Translations under genes and position numbers: made by a program | Assembly: GCF_000090795.2 (NCBI RefSeq) | Contig: NW_003546731.1 | Location: forward strand, 21,612 to 71,479 | Origin: Amphimedon queenslandica | Taxonomy: Eukaryota; Porifera; Demospongiae; Haplosclerida; Niphatidae | Reading direction: 5' to 3' | DNA length: 49,868 nt | Notes under the pieces: generated by a model | Seen by the model: only the letters and a program-made list of their open reading frames with translations | Databases searched by the model: none | What the model was told of the DNA's origin: nothing | Part shown: one piece after another, positions 35,701-47,700 of the stretch | Position numbering within the stretch: the first letter of the stretch is position 1 | How the letters are laid out: every line of letters starts with the position of its first letter

Positions 35701-38700
35701 CAATAAACTATTGGATAGGATGCAAGCTACAGTGAGGCATGAGTTCTCAGAGTCTGTGGTAGCTTATGAAGACAAGCCAAGAGAGCAATGGCTGTTTGAA
35801 TTCCCTGCTCAAGTAGCTTTAGCAGGAACACAGATATGGTGGACGACTGAAGTGAATATATCCTTTGCAAGGCTAGAGGAAGGATATGAGAATGCTTTGA
35901 AGGATTATTATAAGAAGCAAGTCTCACAGTTGAATACGCTCATTAACCTCCTCCTGGGTGATCTAAGTAAAGGAGACAGACAAAAGATAATGACCATATG
36001 TACTATTGATGTGCACGCTCGTGATGTTGTTGCTAAATTGATATCTCAGAAGATTGAGAGCTCTCAGGCCTTCCTTTGGTTGAGTCAGTTGCGTCATCGC
36101 TGGGATGAGAACCTGAGGCATTGCTTTGCTAATATCTGTGACGCACAGTTCCAGTATACTTATGAATATCTGGGGAACACTCCTAGACTAGTTATAACAC
36201 CCCTCACTGACAGGTAATGTAGTATTACTATTATTATTTAATGTATAGTGTGTTTTTAATTGTGTGTATTACCTTAGAGTGACTTTTAATTGCGGGTACT
36301 AAATTTTGCGATTTTAGCACAAGGTAGATTTTGCTGGTATTAAAAATTGCGATTAAGTAATTATTACTAATAGTTATATGGCATAATGATGTCATTATTA
36401 ATAATTGCGCGTATTAATAATTGCGATTTTTAACCCAAACGCAAAATTCACAATTAATAGTACCCGCATTTAAAAGTAACCTTAAGGTACATGTACCATG
36501 CATGTACATGTACATGTAGAGGTATCCTTCTTTGAAGCATAAATTAATAATAATAGTACTTATGGAATACTGGCTGAACTATTATGATTAGTAAAGCTGA
36601 ACCCCCAATACATTAAAGATGCTAATATTAGTATACACACACCTCAAATACGGCTTGTTTGTGATGCTTATGGTACGTATACTTGCTACATTACCCTTGC
36701 TCTGTGTTACTCTTAACTCAGTTTAAGTATTCATTCATTCATTCATTATACTGACAATTTGTTGAAATAATTAATTTTAATATTCAAATAAATATAGCTA
36801 GCCTAAAATAGAATAAACTGTAGCAAAAAGAATTAGTTAATACAGTAGCACTTCCATCAGCTATTTAATTGAGCTGTGAATAACTTGTGGGATTTCTAGT
36901 GTTCGGTAATAAGCTAGCACCTTCATCTCCTCCAGAACTTGTGATGATATTCAATTCTTCCTGTGTCATCTCATCAGTAGTATTGTTTTCTGGGTCATTC
37001 CTCTCTTCTCCTTCATCATCAGGAGCTATCTTACGGTAGGCAACTTGAGCAATTGTTTTCATCTCTTCTTCAGTGATAGTGTCCTTGCCTTTGCCTTCCT
37101 TTTCTTCTGAATCAATATCGTAATAATAAATATCAGCCACTGCCTTCTTGCATTCTAGTTCTGCCAGTTCCAATAGCAGATCAACTTGAATTGGGTGATC
37201 CTGAACTCTTTCCCTTACTCTATTCTTTATTTCTTCTAAAGCCCTTACTTCTTCTCCTTCCTTATTCTCTACTGCCTCTTTACAGTGATCTGCGAGGGAT
37301 TTTGATTTCTTTTGATCAGGAACTATTGCTATTCCTGAAGCCAGGATAATGCCAGCTAATCCAATATACACATGTAGTAAATGGAAATTTTTGATGGGTA
37401 TCATTATTGTGGAGGTGACAGTCATCAGTTCTACTACTCCACATCACTTCAGTGGCTCACTAACTATTAATGCTTTGAAAAATTAAGTTGAAGCTACAAA
37501 TGCCTTTAAAGATTCACTATATTTTTATGCTGCATGTGTATGGTAACTTGAGTATTATGGAATATGATACTTTATGTATGTATTGTTTCATCCCTAAAGT
37601 TGCAACTGATAGTAATATAATAGGATTTCTGATACATGCTCATTATATTGCATTACACTACCATTAGGGGGTGTAACACTGCTTACAGTACACAACAGTG
37701 TCATATTCTAAAGCCCTATTTACACTATGCCCTTAAAGCGGTTTGGAACCGGTTTAGAAATAAATCGGTTTAGAAATAAATCAGTTTACGTGTGGACAAT
37801 TTCAATGCGGTTTGAAACCGACTTATCTAAACCACCTCAGGAGGTGGTTTGAGATAATCAAACCGGTTTAAGTACTGAAGCGGCTGTATTATGTATACAA
37901 TGTAGCATTGTAAACTGATTCAACCACAGTTACGTGTGGACACAATTAAGCTGGTTTCTGAACCGCTTTGATCCAAACTGGTTTGTAGTGTAAACGGGGC
38001 TTATGCTAGCATTAGAAGCATGATAGCAAGTTAATAATACATTTACCTGGACACACCTTTCATTTGCTAATACTTTGTAATGAAAAATTAAATGCTAAGC
38101 CAATGCATTCAGTGATTTAGATACCAAAGGAAGATTCACCAATCTAACTTTCCTGAGGTTATTATGTACCTGGTACAAAGCTAGATTACAATACACTGAG
38201 TCAATTCATTGTCGTCAGTTCCACAGAACACAACATAAGACTACATGTACATTGTAAACTGTGACTGGTCCTTGTTTCATTCTCTGGAACAAACAGCAAT
38301 GAATGGAGTTATGTATAATGTAGCTTTAATGAAACTCAGCATTATATTTTATAAACGTAAACTGTGCAATAACATGTGTACCTGTAGGGTATTCTTTCTA
38401 AGATACATTTTCATATTATTAGTTAATAGCCATTATACTCAAAATGATAAAATTAATTAAACAGCTAGCTAGTATCTGGAAAAAATAGAAATAGCTAAAA
38501 AATAATTAGTTATTCTAGCTTCTACACGTCGCAGCTGGAATAGGCTTTATTATTTCCACTGTCTCCTAATAACCTAGAAGATTCACTTGCTTCTCCAGAA
38601 TTTTTGCTAGTGCTGGTTTTTGTTTCTGTTAGTTCCGTGTCTTCAGCAGTTTTATCGTTTTCTGTGATTGGATTCTTTAGACTAGGGAATACTGTAAGCC

Positions 38701-41700
38701 CTGAAAACAGATTAATACTGATTAATAAAATATCTAAGACTTCTTTTAGGGGTAGGATGTATGTTGCAACAAAGATGATTAGTAGAAATGTTGTGGCTAT
38801 GATACAGAGAGTGAAAACTAAATGAAAGACAATTAATGCTGCTAATTCACAGCTATCACTTCTACAACATGGTAACTGCTTAGCCTTGTCACAACAAGAT
38901 TCATAGAGGTTTAATTTGATCCACAGCATGATAGATACTGATAACCATAATAGTGTCAGTATAGCTGCTGCATGTCCTATTCCTGTTGCAATATCCAAGT
39001 TCCAGCCAATGCATGTTATCCTTGCTGCTGTTTCCATTTTTGCTTGTTCTTCTGACTCCACCTCAATTATTGAACCATTGTTGTAGAGGGCAAAGCAGTT
39101 GAGTCCATCATAAGGATTGTACCTACTAGTGATACTAAAGAAAGTATTGAATAAGACCATGAATATAATGAAGGCAACAACTAGTATTACGTAATAGAAA
39201 TGAGCTGAGATATATTTTGGAGAAATAGGAAAGTCAAATATTACGATAATATTATCATTTTTTTATGATGCTTAATCTATGGAAACACTTTCATTAGCAC
39301 CTCCTCTTTTTCAAAAGAGCAACATCCAACTATTCCTACTATGATTCCTGTGAAAAATGAAATGCTAGCAAGTATAATAGTAGTTGTCACAAAAGTAATG
39401 ATATCCATTGTTTCTCTCTTGTTGATGTTGACAGCAACTTTTCTTTGAGGAGTTTGATCACTTCCAACTTTGGAATAGCTTGACTTAGTTGTATGTGAAG
39501 TGACTGATGCCCCTTAAATATTGTAGCTGATCGTATGATTGATAGTGTAGTATGTTTGTTAATAGTTAGTAGTGGGGCTTCTAAACAAGGACTTGTGATG
39601 ACTATAGACCTTTCCCACCAATGCAGCGTTTAGCAATGAATATCATTAACGAGCCGCCATGTTGTGGGATAGATGTACAGAGACGAATGGGCAAAAAGTG
39701 ACTTTTCCCATTTTCCTTATAAATGCAAGCTCTGGTTCACACAGAAATGCTCATTGCACATTTGTTGCACAATTTTAGTTATCATACTGCAATTTGGTCT
39801 TTGCTTTCGCAGTTATCTTGGAGGAAATAAAGAAATAGTGCTTTTAGCCCATCCATCACTGTACATCAATCCCACAAAATGGCGGCTCGTTAATGATATT
39901 CATTGCTAAACGTACAGTGGTGGGAAAGGTCTATAGTTTATGAAAACAGTATACGCAAAGAAATTTTGTTCCTGAGAAATCACTTACTTATATTTATTTT
40001 CCTACTATATGCAGTTCTACATGTAATTGACTAATCAGATTCCTGATGCAAGGTTCATAAAAAACTTGCAATGGCTGACTTTATCAGGAGATCGATAAAA
40101 TTTATGAACTCCAAATTTAGGCTCACATATTATGCTCATAAGTGCTTCAATTATTTGATGCAGTATTGCTCATAAAATCTCATCACTATTCTTCACAAAC
40201 AGTACAATATGCTCTCAATTATGCTTCATAACAATCATAAACATTCATTATCAAAGGGTATTTTAAAACTTTAAAAGGGTTGCAGCAAAAATATCAGTTT
40301 CAGATTTCTTACGATGATCTTTTCAACCATTAAATTCTGGATACCATATACAATGTAGCTGGAAAGTTTTGTGGCAAAAAACTTCAGTGGTTTGATATAG
40401 CAATTTGTAGTTTTTAATTTCGTCGGTGTCATTCCAAACCACAAAAGTTTTTGGCCATTAGACTTTTTGACTATGTGGTATTTTGCTTTTTATGCTGTAA
40501 TTCCCAGATACTTGCGGCATAATCCTTGTATTTGTCTACCTAGTTATTACACTCAGTTTTATGCTAACTGGGCATGGTAGAAGTACAATGTAAATGTAGC
40601 ACATGTATATGGTAGGTCATGTAGGTTGTTCTACTCTCTGTTGATTCAACTTTGTATTCATGGCCTTACTGCTCTGTTGTGATAAATACCATTTCTATTC
40701 ATTGTATAACATGTACTGTGCACCACTCTAAAGCAGTGCCCATAACGGTTGTGGTAGCAATTATGATAGATAGCATTGTGTGGCAACTGTCCTTTTTACT
40801 ACCAATTACTATGAATTTGCATAAGTCAGCATAATATTATAATAATAGTATATTATTCTGTATCCTTTAGCAAATTTTCATTTATTTTTTGTTCTGAGGA
40901 GTCATTTTATGATCACAAGGCATTTGGGATTTGGGAGCACCTTTTTATTTCCCAAATATCCATTCTTTGCACAAAAACCAAGATGAATGCTTGCTCCTTT
41001 ACATTGTAAATGTACTTTACATTGTAAATGTACTGTACATGTATTATGAGTTAAAATCATCATCATCATCATTATTATTAAACATCATTTACTACATTTT
41101 ATTTACTACATTTGTATGTATACATGTACATGTATGTAGACACATATGTTATTTTACACATATGGAATGTTAAGCTGCACATGACGGTATGTCACATGAA
41201 AGTCACATGTGCTTAAAGTGCATCCATATGCACATGTAGTGTGTGTACTTGATAATGACATATTGTTTTATTAACATTCAAAAAGCTAACATCTAAATAT
41301 AACTCTAACTGACAACAAAAGCAACAGTAGTAATTGGTAGCAGTTACAATTAGTATAGTAGGGAAAACTATAGTAAAGTCATTAGTACAACTATAGCAAC
41401 ATTCATTAAGTCTTTATGTAATATGTAAATAGTTATTGCTATTTTTTCCGGTGTTTCCAAGTAGCCTATCACTTTCTGTTGGGACATTGATAGATGCACC
41501 TTGGCTTGTATTATATCGTTGGCCATTATTATTCTCCTCTCCTCCATCATTTGTGGTTACCTTGCGGTAGGCAACTTGAGCAATTGTCTTCATCTCATTT
41601 TCGTTGATATTGTACCTTTCTTCTTCAGTACCATAGTGATACATGTCACCCAGTGTCTTCTTACATTCTAATTCTGCCAGTTCCAATAGAAGATCAACTT

Positions 41701-44700
41701 GAATTCGATGATCCTGGACTCTGCTTCTTCTTAATCTGTTCTTTATTGGTACTAAAGCTCCTTCTTCTTGTCCTTGGTTATCATCTACTGCTTCTCTACA
41801 GTATTCTGCTAGGGATTTTGATTTCTTTGGACCAAGGAGTATTGCTATTTCTAAATTCAGTACAATAAAGATCAATAAGATATCTAACATAGCTTTTGGA
41901 TGAAATTGAAATGATGAAGAAAGAATTGAAGAAACAAATATATATGCATATCCTCCTATCATTATAACTGCAGTACACGACAAGAAAAAAAATTTGAGAT
42001 ACTATGAATGCACAAGAGCAACATCCACAAAGTAGTACTTTACGATTCTGCCTGCAAGTAACAAGTTTGTACCACCACTTTATTTTAATCCACAGTACAA
42101 TGGATACTAATATCCATAGAAGTGTCAGCAAAGCTACTGTGTGCCCTATTGCTCCTGCAATATCAAAATTCCAACCGACACATACTAGTGATACATTCTC
42201 AGCTTGTTCTTCTGAAGTGACCTTAATTGTTGAGCCATTGATGTAGCTGTACCCATAACAGTTGAGTCCATCATAAGGATTGTATTTAAAAGAGATGGAG
42301 ACAATAGTATTACACAAAATATCAGCTAGAGTGTATGCAACAACGACTGTTAGTTGACAGTAAAGCCACTTGATAGATTTTTTGCTAATGATATATCCAA
42401 ATATCACATTATGGCTGCCACTCTTTTTTATGTATGGAAACACTTTCCTCAACATCTCTTCTGGTGTGAGACAGACACAGCCAGCTATTGCCACTATAAT
42501 TGTTAAGATAAATGGCATCAGAAACAGTATACCATATAGTATTAAGAAGATAATAGGCTGCTGCAATGTCATTGTTCTTCTTCCCTTCCCTTTCTTGTCG
42601 TTGGCAAATGTCCTAAGAATACAGCAACAGTTTCCTTTGAGAGATTCTGTGGATAGACTAGTAATAAGTATTCTAATAACTGTGCATTCATCAACATAAG
42701 TGCTGAATGCACATGCTGAGTGTGCCATATTATCTATTCATGGCAGTAGTACACTACATACGTGTACATGTACCGTATAGGGCATAATGTTTGCGGGATG
42801 CAAATTTTGCAAAATCTACTAAAATTCTAATTTGTGGATTTTAATGTCGAGAATTCTACCACGTGTGCCATGTGGGTACCATATTAAATTGATATTCAAG
42901 ACTTATAGAAGTTCTTTCTACATTTACCTTGTAATGCTTATAGAGACAGTATCTCTATGTTCTCATATTTTTATGTTTTCTAAGAAAGTTCAAAACTTTG
43001 TCCCATGTGTTAGCCTTTTAAAAGACATGGATGGGGTTGGCTGCTAAGGCCTGCTAATTTCTTATTTCTACAATACAACGTGTGTATAAGAAATATAAGT
43101 GTGGACATACATGTAAAAATATATATCACACAAAGGTGATAGATGTAGTGCATCTTTTTATATTCATAATCAGTTGCAACAGGTGTTATATCATTTTTAT
43201 TAATATTGTTGAGTAATATCATAACTTATAATTAATAACGTAATTAATAACATAAACAACTATTAACTAGTCAAAATATTATAAAATTAATTAAACAGCT
43301 AGCAACTAATATTAAAGTAGTGAAACCAATATGCAATTATTTCTAGCATGTTTTAATAATCTAGCACATTCTTCTTGCAAAAGATTGTATCAGAAGCAGT
43401 TTCCTTGGTTTTTATTTTGCCTTAGTTACCTTACCATAGGCAACTTGAGCTATTATCTTCATCTCCCTTTCACTGATAGTATCGGAATTTGTTTCTGCTT
43501 CCTCTTCCTCCTCTGTTTTCATACATGAACAATTAGCCTTACATGTATTTGCAAAATTTTCCATACATGTACATGTATGTCTATTCTTGTCTTTTTTAAT
43601 ACCATAATAATAGATATCAGCCAGTGTCTTCTTACATTCCAATTCTGCCAGTTCCAAAAGAAGATCAACTTGAATTTGGTGACCATGGACTCTGTTTTTT
43701 ATTTCTTCTAAGTCTTCTTCCTTTCTCCCTTGCCTCTTCTCTACTGCCTCTTTACAGCAGTCTGCTAGGGATTTAGGTTTCCTATGAATAGGGAATATTA
43801 AGGATCCTGACAGTAGAATAAGAAAGAATAATATGATATCTAATAATTGGTATATGGATAATATGTTGATTAAATATCGAAATGCAACCATTGGTACGAA
43901 GCTTCCTATAAGACATGCAGATTGAAGTAGAATTAATCCCATGTAGCCTAATAAGCCGCGAATTAAATTGCCCTTTTTTATAGTGATGTTTACTTTGTAG
44001 TACAACTTCAATTTAATCCACAGCACAATAGATGAAAATAGCCATGATAGTGTCAGTATAGCTCCTGCATGTCCTATTCCTCCAGCAATATCAAAATTCA
44101 AGCCATAGCATGATATTCCTGTTACATTTTCTGATTCTGCTTGTTCTTCTGAAGTCACCTTAAGTTCAGAGCCATTATCGTAGTACCCAAAACAGTTCAG
44201 TCCATCATAAGGATCATACTTAGTAGAGATAGTGAGGAAAGTATTGAATAAAACAATAAAAAGAATCCATGCAATAACATACATTGTATAAATCCACTGC
44301 CCTTTAAATAATTTTTTTTGAATTATATAACCAAATATTGTAATATCGTTACCACTCTCTCTGATGTATGGAAACACTTTCCTCAGCACCCTCTCTGGTG
44401 TGAAGTAGATCCATCCGACTATTAGCACTGCAACTGATATGACAAAAGAAGTGACAAATATTACAACTGTAATTGTCACAAAAGTATTGAGATCCATTAT
44501 TTTTTCCTTTTTAATGATAAATTTTTAAAGATTAGCACAGCAAAACTTCCCCAGAGAGATTCTGATCACTTTAGCCCTGCAACAGCTTGACTGACTACTC
44601 TCTGATAATGACACCCCTTAAATACCATAGCTGGTCATAATGATTATGATAATATTTATTGTGAGCTCAGCAAAGCAGTTTCTTGGAATTATTTTCATTG

Positions 44701-47700
44701 TAGTACATGTGTGAATAGTTAGTACTACTAACACTACAATGAGAATAATTCCAAGAAATAGAGCCAGCACATTCCTTTTTGTGAATACACTTTAGTCTGT
44801 TTTAGAGACAAATATTCAAGAATTACATTTTTTCAAAATTAGCAGAAATTTTGGGCCGCTACCTACATGCATTTAGCCAATGAACAGTAAATATATTATT
44901 CATAGTATTCATGATACAGGTGCTAATTTTATATTGACATTCATTGTCAACCAGTCAACATTTTTGGGCTACAGCAACGTACATGTACATGTAGGATCTT
45001 ATAGATAATACAAAGTTCCACCTTTTTACATTACCTTTTGTTTTTTGGAGGCTCAAGACTAACCTGGAAGAGTAGGCTGAACTGTTTTTGCCTGTTGTTT
45101 CATTAACAACAGTGCGCTATGTTCAAAATGGTTGTTTGTATGAGTTGTGATTGAATAAGTGTGTGTACTGTAAAGCAGTGTTTCAAGTATCCTTCAAAGA
45201 TTGTAACTGAATTTAATTAAGATGTGTGCATACGTGTATATGTTTTTTTAAATAAAACATCTGCAGTAGCTTGACTGAGATTCAGCTGTAATATGACACC
45301 CCTTAAAAGTTGTGACTGGTCTAATAGTGGCATTAGGAAGGAAATTTCTTGGAATTATTTTCATTAGAGTACATATACATGATGTGTGAAAACTGTGAAT
45401 AGTTACGAGTGGGGGATCCTTCCATAAAAGGACTTGTAATGAGTATGTCTCACATAGCTAGTTTTACACGTATGCAATGTTAAGCTACACATGACGGTAT
45501 GTCACATCAGAGTCACATGTACTGAAGGTGTATTGATAATGACATATTGTTATATTAACATTTAAAAAGCTAAAATCTAAATATACACATGTAACTCTAA
45601 CTGACAACATAAGCAACAGTAGTAATTGGTAGTAGTTACAATTAGTATAGTAGTATAGTAGGGAAAACTATAGTAAAGTAAGTATTATAGCAACATTATC
45701 AAGTTGTTAGTTAAAATGTGAATAGTTATTGTTATTTCTTCCGGTGTTCCCTAGTAGTCTATCTCTTTCTGTTGGGACATTGATAGATGCACCTTGTCTT
45801 GTATTATATCGTTGGCCATTATTATTCTCCTCTCCTCCATCATTAGTGGTTACCTTACGGTAGGCAACTTGAGCAATTGTCTTCATCTCATTTTCGTTGA
45901 TATTGTTCCTGTATTCTTCAGTACCATAGTGATACATGTCACCCAGTGCCTTCTTGCATTCTAGTTCTGCCAGTTCCAATAGAAGATCAACTTGAATTGG
46001 GTGATCCCGAACTCCATCCTTTATTTCTTCTAAAGCCCTTACTTCTTCTCCTTTGTTATTCTCTACTGCCTCTTTACAGTGATCTGCCAGGGTTTTTGCT
46101 TTCTTTTGACCAGGAACTACGAATAGTCCTGTCGCCATGATAATGCTGAATAATCCAATATCTAAGATTTGGTCTGGAGATAATATTTTGTTTTGAGAAA
46201 ACACCGGGGCTGCTACTGGCATTGCTATGGCGCTTCCTATAAATAAGAAGAATTGTACCAGGTATACTGTGAGGAAGCAGCATGTACCAACTCTTCTTCT
46301 ACCAGTATTCTTGCCTTTATTTCTACAGTTAATTGCTTCATGATGCAAATTTAATTTAATCCACAGTACGATAGATGAAAATAGCCATGATAGAGTCAGT
46401 ATAGCAGCTGCATGTTCGATCCCTCCTGCGATATCCACCTTCAAACCATAGCATAATATTCCTGTTACATTTTCTGACTCTGCTTGTTCTTCTGGGGTCA
46501 CCTTATGTCTAGAGCCATTGTTGTATAAGGCAATACAGTCGAGCCCATCATGTGGACTGTATGTATTAGAAGTGGCAAGAAAAGTGTTGTACAAAACAAC
46601 AAATAGGATTGATTGGACAATAACAGCCATGTACAGGAAATGAAGCTTGATATATTTTTGGGGAATAATAAAACCAAATACTACAAAATGGCTGCCACTC
46701 TTTTTAATGTATGGAAACACTTTCCTCACCATATTTTCTAGTGGATACCTCCTGGTACATAGGTATCCAAATATTAGCATTACAGCTGGTACAAAACATG
46801 AAATGCCAACTAATACAAAGTAAACCACCCTATAAGTAGTATAGGTAGCCATTATTGCTGTTCTTTTCTTCTCCTGGATTCTTTTTAGCTGTCCACTAGC
46901 TTGTCTGAGATTCACTGTAGAATGTAGATGACTTTGTATACGTCAATGTAGATGACTCTGTATACGTCCGTGTCGCCAATACTGCACTAGTAGTTAGTAG
47001 TTATAGTGCCCTTCATACATCCATACACAGTACAAACCAGATAAACTACAGCTGTTTAGTGTTACCGGATACATTATACAGGAGGATATAGTTGATTATA
47101 ATAAAAAAGAAGCAGGCTCTAACATCCTCATGTATTACAGTAACTCTCAACATCTGTAGTTTATCTATAACATCAAGAGTTCTTGGTAACATGTAGAGTT
47201 GTAACTTAATAAAACTCCAGCTAACTTAAGGCCTTTCTACACTAGCACTTCTAATGCGCATTGATGAGCCGACTTCTGGAACCGGTTCAAGTGTAGAAAG
47301 GCTTCAAGTGACTGATATTATTATGTATATAAATTATACTATAGTCTGATTAAATGAAGTTTACATTTGTACATTATTGTACACACACACATTGTTAGGT
47401 GTTACATTACCCTCACTCAGTCCCTCCATTTAACAATGAGTGGTGCTCCTGCTGGTCCTGCTGGCACTGGTAAGACTGAGACTACCAAAGACTTAGGAAG
47501 AGCACTGGGTATGATGGTATATGTATTCAACTGCTCTGAACAAATGGACTATAAGGTACACTGTATACATGTACATACAGTAGTATATGTATGTACATTG
47601 TACTTGAAAATGGGCGTATACAGCACACTGTACATGTATGCATAAGTATCATACATCATATGCATGTACATGTACAGTAGCTTAGAGACAACTTTTATTC

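Noticed and set aside
37426..37710. Possible lost N-terminus of copy a
   Set aside because: Reading all minus-strand frames by eye, I found none of the VFPYIK, PYDGLNC or GIGHA motifs.
39673..39909. Plus-strand ORF of 78 codons
   Set aside because: It lies in the centre and right arm of the foldback element and has no features of a protein family.
42573..42728. N-terminal 52-residue extension of copy c from the upstream ATG
   Set aside because: It has no counterpart in copy d and aligns only loosely with the non-ATG upstream frame of copy e; the internal Met aligns with the family start.
43500..43575. Possible 60-bp intron in copy d
   Set aside because: GT and AG are present at a plausible distance, but joining them creates an in-frame TAG.
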